From the NCBI GenBank assembly GCA_035293805.1, contig DATGMD010000036.1, forward strand, positions 8,852 through 72,851: a stretch of 64,000 bases of DNA. The letters are read 5' to 3'. Of this stretch, positions 1-7,983 are shown one piece after another (position 1 is the stretch's first letter; every line of letters starts with the position of its first letter). The translations under genes and the position numbers were made by a program. The notes under the pieces are model-generated. The model saw only the letters and a list, made by a program, of their open reading frames with translations. It was not told the origin of the DNA and did not search any database. The stretch is from JAJPHF01 sp035293805 (GTDB lineage Bacteria > Chloroflexota > UBA6077 > JAJPHF01).

Positions 1-1
1 G

Positions 2-349
2 CCGCGCGGCCGGCGCAGCAAATGGTCGCGCGTCAATCGCGACAAGGCCGAGGCGCTGCTGGCGCAGGGCCGTGTGCAGCCGGCCGGTCTCGCGCACATC
101 GAGCAGGCCCGCCAGGATGGCCGCTGGGACGCAGCGTACGAGTCGCAGAGCCGCGCCACGGTGCCCGACGACCTCCAGCAGGCGCTCGACGCGAACCCCG
201 CCGCGCAAGCCTTCTTCGCCACCCTCGATAGCGCGAACCGCTACGCGATCCTCTATCGGCTCCAGGACGCCAAGCGCCCCGAAACCCGCGCCCGCCGCCT
301 CGCCCAGTTCGTCGCCATGCTGGCGGCGGGCCAGAAGCTGCACCCCTGA
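2..349 (+). CDS. YdeI/OmpD-associated family protein, C-terminal part
   Basis: The reading frame is open from the window edge and ends in TGA at 347-349. It begins in mid-protein with RRSKWSRVNRDKAEALLAQG, followed by PAGLAHIEQARQDGRW and AKRPETRARR. This order is typical of the C-terminal half of the YdeI/OmpD-associated family (bacteriocin-protection domain; about 190-200 residues in full). The N-terminal part lies outside the window. The biochemical function of the family is poorly defined. An internal ATG at 74 would give only 91 residues and would drop the conserved SKWSR segment, so the gene is better read as 5' truncated by the window. Confidence 0.75.
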   Translation, partial: PRGRRSKWSRVNRDKAEALLAQGRVQPAGLAHIEQARQDGRWDAAYESQSRATVPDDLQQALDANPAAQAFFATLDSANRYAILYRLQDAKRPETRARRLAQFVAMLAAGQKLHP

Positions 350-490
350 GCGTCGCATCGCGCCCCTGTCCGCGGGCGCCCCTACCACGCGCCGCCCCGG
401 TACGTGCGCGCTCTACGGCCTGCCGCTGATTGCCGCCGCCGAGCGGGTGTGCTACCGTGGGCGCACGACCTTGGGACGGATGGGGAGCGA

Positions 491-1666
491 ATGGAGCGGG
501 GGCGACGGACCACGGGACGAAAGCAACGCATGGTCGGGCTGGCCGCAGCGGCGCTCGCCGCGGCGCTGCTGGCGGGCTGCGGCCCGGGCGCGGCGCCCGG
601 CGAGGGCGAGCGCGCGGGGGCGTCCGCCACAGGATCGAGCGGCGCCCGAGCGAGCACGGGCGGCACAGCCGCACCAGGTGCGGGCGCGGCAGCCGAACCG
701 GGGGCCGCGGCGAATGCCGCAGCGGCGGGGGGGTCGGGGGGGCCAGCCGCGCCTGCGGTGGCGCCCACCGCCCCGCCGGAGCCCGAGCGCTTCCGCTACG
801 GCACGCCGTCCACGTCGCTGAACTACTACTACCTGCTGTTCGGCGACACGGAGGGCCTGTACGAGCAGGAGGGGCTGGCGCCGGAGGTGTTGCAGCTGCC
901 GGCCAGCACGCTGCTCGCGGCGCTGACGGCCGGCGAGGTGGACTACACCGCCGGGGCCGCGGGCGGCATCCGCATGGCGGTGCTCGGGCAGCCGGTGCGG
1001 CTGGTATCGTCGGTGAGCCTGCTGAACTTCAGCCTGGTGACGCGGCCCGAGGTGCCGGATGGTGCGGCGCTGAAAGGCAAGGCCGTCGGCGTCGGCTCGC
1101 GCGGCGCCTCGGCCGACCGCGCCATGCAGCGCGCCGTGCGCAGCGTGGGCCTCGATCCCGGCGACGTGACGACTGCCGTCATCGGCGACATGCCGCTCCA
1201 GTGGGAGGCGCTCCGCAGCGGCCGCGTCGCCGCGATCATGGCGTCGCCGCCGCTCAGCAGCGACCTGGAGCGCGAGGGCTACCACGTGCTGGCCAACACC
1301 GCGAGCCTGGAGCCGGCCGTGGTGGGCGGCGTGGCCGGCACCGTTGTGCGCCTGGCCGCCACGCGCGACCGCACACGGCGCCTGGTGCGCGCCGAGGCGG
1401 CAATCGTGCGCTACATGAAGGCCAATCCCGACGTGACGGCCGCGCGTATCGCCGAGCGGTACCAGCTCAGCGCCGAGGACGCGAAGGCCGCCTATTCCCA
1501 GGTAGTGCCCTACTACTGGGACGAGTACACCTTCAACCTGCCCGCCGTGGATGCCACGATCGCGGCCGAGCGCGAGGCCGCCGAGCTCGCCGCGGCCGTG
1601 CCGCGCGAGCAGGTGGTGGATGCGAGCTTTCTGACGCAGCTGCAAGCGGGAGGCGAGCCGCGGTAG
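491..1666 (+). CDS. ABC transporter substrate-binding lipoprotein (NMT1/SsuA-like)
   Basis: Predicted 391-residue exported substrate-binding protein. The start at 491 has a GGGGAG ribosome-binding site at 482-487. A signal peptide ends in the lipobox LLAGC (Cys30), so it should be lipid-anchored on the outer face of the membrane. An Ala/Pro/Gly-rich linker of about 65 residues precedes the NMT1/THI5-like fold, with segments such as YYYLLFGDTEGLYEQEGL and SLKGK-like ALKGKAVGVGSRGASADR. Families of this type deliver sulfonates, thiamine precursors or aromatic acids to ABC importers. No permease or ATPase gene is adjacent, so the ligand cannot be assigned. It is the first of three consecutive solute-binding genes on this strand. 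Confidence 0.8.
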   Translation: MERGRRTTGRKQRMVGLAAAALAAALLAGCGPGAAPGEGERAGASATGSSGARASTGGTAAPGAGAAAEPGAAANAAAAGGSGGPAAPAVAPTAPPEPERFRYGTPSTSLNYYYLLFGDTEGLYEQEGLAPEVLQLPASTLLAALTAGEVDYTAGAAGGIRMAVLGQPVRLVSSVSLLNFSLVTRPEVPDGAALKGKAVGVGSRGASADRAMQRAVRSVGLDPGDVTTAVIGDMPLQWEALRSGRVAAIMASPPLSSDLEREGYHVLANTASLEPAVVGGVAGTVVRLAATRDRTRRLVRAEAAIVRYMKANPDVTAARIAERYQLSAEDAKAAYSQVVPYYWDEYTFNLPAVDATIAAEREAAELAAAVPREQVVDASFLTQLQAGGEPR

Positions 1667-1765
1667 GGGTCGGCGCCCCACGTCTTGGGTCTGGTGGGCG
1701 ACCGGCTGGCGGCAGGCGTCGCGGGCCGGTCGGCGAGGCGCGGTCTGAGAGAGAGAGGTACGTCG

Positions 1766-2914
1766 ATGGCGCCGACCGGATCGTCTGTTGGACTCGCCGT
1801 GCTCCTGGCGGCGGCGGTCGCCTGCGCGAGCCCGGCGCGCACCCCCACGAGCACTACAGCGCCCGGCGCCGCCGCGCCGAGCGGGCCGGCGCCCGCGAGC
1901 GCGCCCGCCGCCGCGCCGAGCCCCGCGGCCCCGAGCGGCGGCGCGGCGCCCCCGGAGCCCGTCCACATCGTCGCCAGCCACCTGCCGGCGACGCACAGCG
2001 GCGGCCTGTACATCGCTTACGAGCGCGGTTACTTCGCCGAGCAGGGCCTCGACGTCGACCTGGAGCCGTCGTTCGCGTCCAGCGAGGCGCTCACGATGCT
2101 CAACTCGGGCGCGCTCGACGTGTACGGCGGCGCGACGGGCGCCAACCTGTACAACGCGGTCCAGCGCGGCGTCCACCTACGGGCGGTGGCCGACAAGGCG
2201 CACTCGGAGCCGGGCATCAAGTACAAGGCGATCATGGCGCGCAAGGACCTGTGGGACAGCGGCGCCGTGCGGACGATGGCCGACCTGCGCGGGCGGCCGT
2301 TCGGCGGCCTGCCGGGCGGCGGCAGCACGGAGTATCAGTCGGAGAAGCTGCTGCAGACCGGCGGCGTGCTGTTCAGCGAGGTCGACTTCAAGCCGCTGAA
2401 CACGCCCGACCAGCTTGCCGCGCTCTCCAACAAGAGCATCGACGCCGTGTTCACCTTCCAGCCAGCCCTGTGTACCGCCGAGCGGCTGGGGCTGGGCGTG
2501 GCGATGCCGCCGTACATGGACGACATCGCCCCCGGCCTGGAGGGCGGCGTCATCAACTACGGCGAGCAGTTCATGCGCGACAAGACGCAGGCGGCGCGCG
2601 GCTTCATGGTGGCCTACGTCCACGCGCTGCGCGACTACAACGACGCGCAGCTGTACAACGTGAACCGGCCGCTGATCGTGGACATCCTGCAGAAGTACGT
2701 GAACCTGCCCGACCTGAGCTACTACGACGACTGCGAGTGGGGCCGCCTCTATCCCGACGGCCACATCAACCGCGCGTCGATCGAGGACGAGATCCAGTGG
2801 AGCGTGAAGGCCGGCTTCATGGACCGCCCGATCAGCGTGGACCAGATCGTGGACGACCAGTGGGTGGAGTACGCGGGCCAGCAGCTCGGCCCCTACCAGC
2901 CCGGCGGGCGCTAG
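1766..2914 (+). CDS. ABC transporter substrate-binding protein, putative lipoprotein
   Basis: A 382-residue protein that starts after a purine-rich GAGAGAGGT ribosome-binding site. The N-terminus is hydrophobic and ends in AAAVAC (Cys20), a weak lipobox, followed by a long Ala/Pro/Ser linker. The mature domain has the NMT1-type pattern: HSGGLYIAYERGYFAEQGLD near its start, then TMADLRGRPFGGLPGGGSTE. It probably binds a small anionic or aromatic solute outside the membrane. It lies 99 bp after the previous solute-binding gene and 106 bp before the next, with no transporter membrane component. The two lipoproteins are clearly different in sequence and do not look like a recent duplication. Confidence 0.75.
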   Translation: MAPTGSSVGLAVLLAAAVACASPARTPTSTTAPGAAAPSGPAPASAPAAAPSPAAPSGGAAPPEPVHIVASHLPATHSGGLYIAYERGYFAEQGLDVDLEPSFASSEALTMLNSGALDVYGGATGANLYNAVQRGVHLRAVADKAHSEPGIKYKAIMARKDLWDSGAVRTMADLRGRPFGGLPGGGSTEYQSEKLLQTGGVLFSEVDFKPLNTPDQLAALSNKSIDAVFTFQPALCTAERLGLGVAMPPYMDDIAPGLEGGVINYGEQFMRDKTQAARGFMVAYVHALRDYNDAQLYNVNRPLIVDILQKYVNLPDLSYYDDCEWGRLYPDGHINRASIEDEIQWSVKAGFMDRPISVDQIVDDQWVEYAGQQLGPYQPGGR

Positions 2915-3020
2915 CGCCGCGGTGGGGGTCGCGCCCGCAACGCTATTCGCCCCGTGCTTTTGACCCGGCCGGCGCTCGGCGGCTATGGTGTGCTCGCCAA
3001 CTGCCGAAAGGAGCGTTTGG

Positions 3021-3986
3021 ATGCTGACGTTCCCCCGTGTCATCCGCATGCCGGTCGTCATGCGCTCGCGGCTCATGCTGGAGGTGGCCTCCGAGCTGGT
3101 GGCCGCCGAGGAGTGGCCCGAGCGCCAGGTGACGATCCACTTCCGGCCACAGGGCGACGAGGCGTGGCGGCTGTGCTTCTTCGCCAGCGACGCGCCCAAC
3201 GCCGTGGACGCCGTTGTGAACGGCGAGGCCGACATCGCCATCTGCAACCCGGGCGGCGTGCTGGCGATGGCGCTGCGCGGCGCCGGCCCGTACCAGGAGC
3301 CGATCCCCCTGCGCGCGATCATGGTGCTGCCGCAGTTCGACCAGTTCGGCTTCGGCGTCACCAGCCAGTCGGGCATCACGTCGCTGGCCCAGGTGCGCGA
3401 GCGGCGCTACCCGCTCAAGGTGTCGCTGCGCGGCCAGCGCGACCACTCGGTCCACTTCCTGGCGAACCAGGTGCTAGCGACCTACGGTTTCTCGTTCGAC
3501 GACATCGAGGCGTGGGGCGGCCAGGTACGCTACGACGAGGAGTTTCCGAACGGGCCGAACCGCATCGGCGCGGTCGAGCGCGGTGAGGTCGACGCGCTCT
3601 TCGACGAGGCGATGCCGATGTGGGCGACGCGGGCGCTGGAGCTGGGTATGCGCTTCCTGCCCGTGGACGAGCCGCAGCTCCAGCAGCTTGAAGGGATGGG
3701 CCTGCGGCGCGTGCCGATCACGCGGGAAGAGTACCCGGCGCTGCCCGCCGACGTGTGGACGATCGACTTCAGCGGCTGGCCGGTGTTCACGCTCGCCAGC
3801 ACGCCCGACCGCGTCGTCACCGCGTTCTGCCAGGCGCTAGAGAACCGCAAGGACCGCATCCCCTGGTACGGGCAGGGGCCGATGCGCCTCGACCTGATGT
3901 GCAAGGACACGAAGGAGGGGCCGCTGGACATCCCCCTGCACCCGGCGGCGGAGGCCTTCTGGCGCAGTCAGGGCTATCTCGCGTAG
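3021..3986 (+). CDS. TAXI/NMT1-like solute-binding protein without signal peptide
   Basis: A 321-residue protein. The start at 3021 has AAAGGAG at 3007-3013, ideally spaced. Segments such as NGEADIAICNPGGVLAMALR, RYPLKVSLRGQRDHSVHFLA and ERGEVDALFDEAMPMWATRA resemble TAXI (TRAP-associated) and NMT1-like binding domains. Unlike its neighbours it has no hydrophobic signal sequence or lipobox, so it may be cytoplasmic: a ligand-binding regulator-like protein or an enzyme derived from a periplasmic-type fold. An upstream in-frame codon at 2985 adds only 12 polar residues and does not supply a signal peptide. It is followed by a G-rich inverted repeat that separates it from a convergent gene. Confidence 0.7.
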   Translation: MLTFPRVIRMPVVMRSRLMLEVASELVAAEEWPERQVTIHFRPQGDEAWRLCFFASDAPNAVDAVVNGEADIAICNPGGVLAMALRGAGPYQEPIPLRAIMVLPQFDQFGFGVTSQSGITSLAQVRERRYPLKVSLRGQRDHSVHFLANQVLATYGFSFDDIEAWGGQVRYDEEFPNGPNRIGAVERGEVDALFDEAMPMWATRALELGMRFLPVDEPQLQQLEGMGLRRVPITREEYPALPADVWTIDFSGWPVFTLASTPDRVVTAFCQALENRKDRIPWYGQGPMRLDLMCKDTKEGPLDIPLHPAAEAFWRSQGYLA

Positions 3987-4083
3987 GGGATAGGGAATAG
4001 GGACTAGAGAGGTAGGGAATAGGGGGTAGGGGATAGGGACAGCGGCCGTCTCCGTTCCCTACCCCCTACCCCCTATCACCTAC
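3987..4083. repeat. G-rich/C-rich imperfect inverted repeat between convergent genes
   Basis: Variants of GGGATAGG and GGGAATAGG are reiterated from 3987, then form one arm at about 4013-4040. A C-rich arm (CCCTACCCCCTACCCCC) at about 4055-4083 pairs with it with roughly three mismatches across a 14-nt loop. The right arm overlaps the last four bases of the minus-strand gene. It could act as a bidirectional terminator for the two converging genes. Its sequence looks like a dispersed intergenic repeat rather than a classical terminator, since it has no T-run. Confidence 0.6.
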
Positions 4084-5225
4084 TGGTATTGCTGGTCCCA
4101 GGCCTGGAACTGGCCGCTGGCCTGGAGGGCGTCGAGGAACCGCGTGTCCACGAAGTCCTCGGGCCGCGCGCCGCGCGCCCGGTCGTCGCTCTCGGCCAGC
4201 ACGTCGACGATCGCCTGGATGCCTTTCACCGAGGGATAGGGCGGCACGACGTACAGGTCGCGGTAGTGTGCGTAGGTCTCGGCCAGCGCCTCGGGATCGT
4301 CGATGCGCATGAACTTGCCCACCGCCGCGCGCGACGGTTCGGGGTTCGCGCGGTAGTAATACAGCCCCTCGGCCCAGGCGCGCACGAAGCGGGCGACCGG
4401 CTCGGGGTCCTCGGCGATACGGCGCCGGGTGGTGATGACGACCGTGTGCTGGTACTCCAGGCCCAGGCTCGCCACGTCGGTGAGCTTGGTGAGGCCGAGC
4501 TTGCGGGCGCGCGTGGTGAGCGGCGGCTGGAGGATGGTGGCGTCGACGGCGCCCGACTCCAGCGCGGCGAGGCGCTCGGGCGGCTGGCCGACCTGCACGA
4601 TCTGCACGTCGGTCGCGGGGTCGAGGCCCCAGCGGCGCGCAGCGAAGCGGGCGGCAAAGTCGGTCGAGTCGCCAAGCTGGGTCACGCCGATGCGCTTGCC
4701 GCGCAGCTCGGCCGGGTCGCGCACCTCGCGTGTCCAAATGCTGGTGTCGAGCGTGTTCAGCGCGGCGGCCACGGCCACGACGTCGGCGCCCGCGATGCCC
4801 GCACCCACCACCTCGGCGCCCGAGGTGACGACCAGCGGATACTCGCCGGCCAGCAGGCCGGCCGTGGCGGTGCGCCCACCGATGTTCGACGTCTCGACCT
4901 CCAGGCCGTGGCGGGCGAAAATGCCCGCGTCCTGGAGCACCTGGAGGAGCGCCTGGCTGCCGGCCACGGCGCTGTGGACGACGCGCGTCTTGATGAGAGG
5001 TGGGGACTCGGCCCGCTCCCCATTGCCTACGGGTGAGGGCGCGGGGGCGCTGGCAGCGGGCGCCGCGGGCTGCGCGGCCGGGGCCGCCGGAGCGGCGGGT
5101 CGGGCGGGCGCGGCGGTGGGAGCGCAGGCGCTCAGGAGGAGCGCCACGACCGCCGCGATGCCCAGGGGCGGCCGGCGCCAACGGCTTGCGCGCTCGGGAT
5201 TGACGGCTTGGCTACGCGCGGCCAT
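4080..5225 (-). CDS. ABC transporter substrate-binding lipoprotein (NMT1/SsuA-like)
   Basis: A 381-residue protein. The ATG at 5225 overlaps the end of the UbiD-family gene by 14 bp, and a GGGGGA sequence lies just upstream. A basic N-terminus and hydrophobic segment end in LLSAC (Cys34), then a long Ala/Pro linker. The domain shows VLQDAGIFARHGLEVETSNI, then RGKRIGVTQLGDSTDFAARF and LESGAVDATILQPPLTTRAR, the classic NMT1/SsuA-like arrangement. The overlap implies co-transcription and perhaps translational coupling with UbiD, so an aromatic acid ligand is a reasonable inference. No permease gene is present. Confidence 0.8.
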   Translation of the reverse strand: MAARSQAVNPERASRWRRPPLGIAAVVALLLSACAPTAAPARPAAPAAPAAQPAAPAASAPAPSPVGNGERAESPPLIKTRVVHSAVAGSQALLQVLQDAGIFARHGLEVETSNIGGRTATAGLLAGEYPLVVTSGAEVVGAGIAGADVVAVAAALNTLDTSIWTREVRDPAELRGKRIGVTQLGDSTDFAARFAARRWGLDPATDVQIVQVGQPPERLAALESGAVDATILQPPLTTRARKLGLTKLTDVASLGLEYQHTVVITTRRRIAEDPEPVARFVRAWAEGLYYYRANPEPSRAAVGKFMRIDDPEALAETYAHYRDLYVVPPYPSVKGIQAIVDVLAESDDRARGARPEDFVDTRFLDALQASGQFQAWDQQYQ

Positions 5226-6651
5226 AGGGAATCCCCCACTTGGCGGCGATCTGCTGCTTGTAGGCGGTGTCGAAGACGTTGGCCGCGGGGAACGGCTTGC
5301 CGTAAGGGCGGCAGGCGTCGACGATGATGCGCGAGCTGACGGGGTTGCCGGTGGCGCGGACCTCGTCGGGGAGCGCGGGGTCGGCGGGCGAGGTCCAGAC
5401 GCCGCGCACCACGTCCACGTTGTCCACGTTGCAGCGCGTGCCCATCGCCCAGAACACCTCGCCGGGGTTGGCGATGTCGATGTCGTCGTCCACGACGACG
5501 ACCCACTTGCCGGCATAGGCGGCCGAGCGGACGCAGGTAGCGGCGAGGCCGACCTGCTTGGCGTGGCCGGCGTACTGCTGCTGGATGCGCACGACCAGGA
5601 ACAGGCCGAAGTAGGTGGCCAGCTGCCAGACGCCGGTGATGCCGGTGCAGCCGGCGCGCTCCAGCTCGTCCCAGACGAGCGGCACGGTGCGGGGAAAGGC
5701 GAAGGCGTAGGGGCGCGGCGGCTTGAGCGGCGGCGAGCCGAGGATGATCGGGGCGTCGCGGTGCAGGACGGTGTGAACGCGGAGCACGGGCACGACGGCC
5801 TGCTCGCGCTTGTGGATGCCGGCGTAGTAGCCGGGCCACTCGCCGAACGGCCCCTCGTCGCAGGACTCCTCCGTGAGCGGCGGGATCTCACCCTCCAGCA
5901 CGATCTCCGCGGTGGCGGGGATGGGCAGGTCGGTGTACGGGCCGCGCGTGATGGGCACCGGGGCGCCCTTCAGCCAGCCGACGAAGTCGTACTCGCTGAC
6001 GCCCCAGGGGACGGGTAGCGTGGCGGCGGCGAACAGCGCGGGATCGTGGCCGAGCGAGACCGCGACAGGGCACGGCTCGCCGCGCGCGTGGTACTTGTTC
6101 AGCATGATGCGGGCGTGCTTGCCCTGGACGATGAGCAGCGAGAGGCGGTCGGGGCCCTGCACCTGGCCGCGGTAGGTGCCGAGGTTCACCCAGCCCTCGT
6201 CGGGGTCGCGCACCACCACGGCGCAGCCGGTGGCGAGGTAGCGGCCGCCGTCCTTCTCGTGCCAGCGCGGCGTGGGGAACTGGCCGAGATCGACGTCGCG
6301 GCCGCGGCGCACGTTCTGGAGCACCGGCGCGGCGCTAACCTCGACGGGCGGCACCTTGTGGAACTCCTTGAGGCGCGTGCGCCAGCAGTTGGCCAGTTCG
6401 ACGGGCCCGAGGTCGAGCGGCAGGTTGAGCGCGAGCGCAGTGCGGCGGGCGGTGGCGAAGCCGTTGGCGAGCACGCGGTAGCCGGGCGGGTAGTCGGCGA
6501 TGCGGTCGAAGAGCAGCGCCGGGCCGCGGCGCTCGGCCTGAATCTCGGTGAGCGCGCCGATCTCTAGGTCCCAGTGGGCGCCGTCGAGGCGCTGCAGCTC
6601 GCCGAGCGCCTCGGCGGCGGCGATGAAACCGCGCAGGTCGTCGAAACTCAT
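5212..6651 (-). CDS. UbiD-family prenylated-FMN-dependent decarboxylase
   Basis: A 479-residue cytoplasmic enzyme, full length for the family, beginning MSFDDLRGFIAAAEALGELQ. UbiD enzymes reversibly decarboxylate aromatic or alpha,beta-unsaturated acids using prenylated FMN. The conserved acidic region is present at about residues 248-275 (EGEIPP, then EEGPFGEW-like CDEGPFGEWPGYY), as is the N-terminal motif GPALLFDRI. No ubiX-type flavin prenyltransferase is adjacent, so the cofactor must come from elsewhere. It is paired with a downstream solute-binding lipoprotein in a 14-bp overlap, suggesting catabolism of an imported aromatic acid. The exact substrate cannot be read from the sequence. 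Confidence 0.88.
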   Translation of the reverse strand: MSFDDLRGFIAAAEALGELQRLDGAHWDLEIGALTEIQAERRGPALLFDRIADYPPGYRVLANGFATARRTALALNLPLDLGPVELANCWRTRLKEFHKVPPVEVSAAPVLQNVRRGRDVDLGQFPTPRWHEKDGGRYLATGCAVVVRDPDEGWVNLGTYRGQVQGPDRLSLLIVQGKHARIMLNKYHARGEPCPVAVSLGHDPALFAAATLPVPWGVSEYDFVGWLKGAPVPITRGPYTDLPIPATAEIVLEGEIPPLTEESCDEGPFGEWPGYYAGIHKREQAVVPVLRVHTVLHRDAPIILGSPPLKPPRPYAFAFPRTVPLVWDELERAGCTGITGVWQLATYFGLFLVVRIQQQYAGHAKQVGLAATCVRSAAYAGKWVVVVDDDIDIANPGEVFWAMGTRCNVDNVDVVRGVWTSPADPALPDEVRATGNPVSSRIIVDACRPYGKPFPAANVFDTAYKQQIAAKWGIPYGRA

Positions 6652-6681
6652 TCGGTGCCCCCCCTAAGCACTCGGCCCGGG

Positions 6682-6720
6682 ATAGTGTGTAGGTTTGGCT
6701 TCGCCAAACCTACACACTAT
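6682..6720. repeat. Perfect 18-bp inverted repeat in a divergent intergenic region
   Basis: Left arm 6682-6699, 3-nt loop TTC, right arm 6703-6720; the arms ATAGTGTGTAGGTTTGGC and its complement match at every base. It is AT-richer than the surroundings. It lies between two divergent genes (UbiD and LLM oxidoreductase), 30 bp before the UbiD start, where a terminator is not expected. It could be a long hairpin in the ubiD 5' UTR, an operator, or a miniature repeat. Confidence 0.7.
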
Positions 6721-6858
6721 CCACGGCTGGCAGCTTAGCTCGCCAAGGATACCAGGCGTCCGCGCGGGCAAGCCACGGCGAGCGGCCAGGAGCCGCGTCA
6801 GGCGCCTTGACCGGCGGGGCTGCATTCGCTACGCTCGCGCTGTGATGGCGGAGGGAAC

Positions 6859-7920
6859 ATGCGCTTCGGCTACTTCACCCTGACGGACAACCCGGCGGGC
6901 TACGGCGACCGCCGCCGCGATCCGAGCCAGTTCCTCCGCGAGGTGCTGGCGGAGGCCGTTCTGGCGGAGGAGCTAGGCTTTCACTCCGTCTGGCTGCCCG
7001 AGCACCACTTCGGCCTGTTCGGCTGCCTGCCCACGCCCGCCCAGTTCCTGAGCTACCTGGCCGCGCGCACCACGCGCGTGCGGCTGGCGCCCGGCACGAT
7101 CGTCCTACCGATCAACGAGCCCCTGCGCGTCGCCGAGGAGTACGCCGCGCTCGACCTGCTCAGCAACGGCCGCGCCGTCTTCTGCGCCGGGCGCGGCTTC
7201 GACCGCCGCGAGTACCAGGCGTTCGGCGTGCCGCTCGAGGAGAGCCGCGAGCGCTTCGACGAGGCGCTGGCCCTCGTGCGCACGGCGCTGAGCGAGGAGC
7301 AGTTCACCTTCGCCGGCCGCTTCTACCATGTCGACGAGCCGATCACCGTGCTGCCGCGCCCCGTGCAGGAGCCCCATCCCCCCATGTACGTCGCCTGCTT
7401 CAGCCGCCCCACTGTCGAGATGGCGGCGCGCGGCGGCTACCACGCGATCTTCGCCCCGTTCGCGGCCGCCATGATGTTCGGCAGCCTGCAGCAAGCCGCC
7501 GACGAGTTCCGTGGCCTGGCGCGGGCCGCCGGCCACGCCGAGCCGCGGATCATGTGCTCGTACTTCGCGGCCATCGCCGACAGCGCGGCCGAGACCCGCG
7601 CGGCCCAGGAGCGGCTGCTGTTCTACCTGCGCGCCGTCACCCCGGCCAACCTCGACCCGAAAGCCAACCTGCCGCCGAACCTGGCCTACATGGCCGACAT
7701 CGCCCGGCGCGTGCAGACGATGCAGCCCGAGCAATTGGGCGAGCGCAGCATCGTCGCCGGCGACGCCGCGCGCTGCGTAGAGCTGTTCAAGCAGGTCGAG
7801 GCCGCCGGCATCGAGGAAGTCGTCCTCTACCTCAACTACGGCGCCTACTCTCACGCCGACACCGTGCGCCAGATGGAGCGCTTCGCCCGCGACGTCCTTC
7901 CCCACTTCGATGCGCTATGA
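6859..7920 (+). CDS. LLM-class flavin-dependent oxidoreductase
   Basis: A 353-residue bacterial-luciferase-like TIM-barrel protein preceded by GGAGGG. The beginning MRFGYFTL, the segment EELGFHSVWLPEHHFG and the later RVRLAPGTIVLPINEPLRVA are diagnostic of the luciferase-like monooxygenase superfamily. Members use reduced FMN or coenzyme F420. The sequence does not decide between them, although the EHHF motif near residue 52 is common in FMN-dependent alkanal or alkanesulfonate-type enzymes. It is divergent from UbiD and followed 63 bp later by a CocE-type hydrolase, so it may take part in breakdown of an organic substrate. Confidence 0.87.
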   Translation: MRFGYFTLTDNPAGYGDRRRDPSQFLREVLAEAVLAEELGFHSVWLPEHHFGLFGCLPTPAQFLSYLAARTTRVRLAPGTIVLPINEPLRVAEEYAALDLLSNGRAVFCAGRGFDRREYQAFGVPLEESRERFDEALALVRTALSEEQFTFAGRFYHVDEPITVLPRPVQEPHPPMYVACFSRPTVEMAARGGYHAIFAPFAAAMMFGSLQQAADEFRGLARAAGHAEPRIMCSYFAAIADSAAETRAAQERLLFYLRAVTPANLDPKANLPPNLAYMADIARRVQTMQPEQLGERSIVAGDAARCVELFKQVEAAGIEEVVLYLNYGAYSHADTVRQMERFARDVLPHFDAL

Positions 7921-7983
7921 TGAGCATACGCACCGCGCCGCCGGTGGCGCGGCGCCCGCCAGCCTATCGTCCGCGAGGTGCCC

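Noticed and set aside
452..2176. Long minus-strand frame of 574 codons opposite the first two solute-binding genes.
   Set aside because: The translation is His/Arg/Ala-rich with no domain; it is a GC-driven shadow of well-supported genes.
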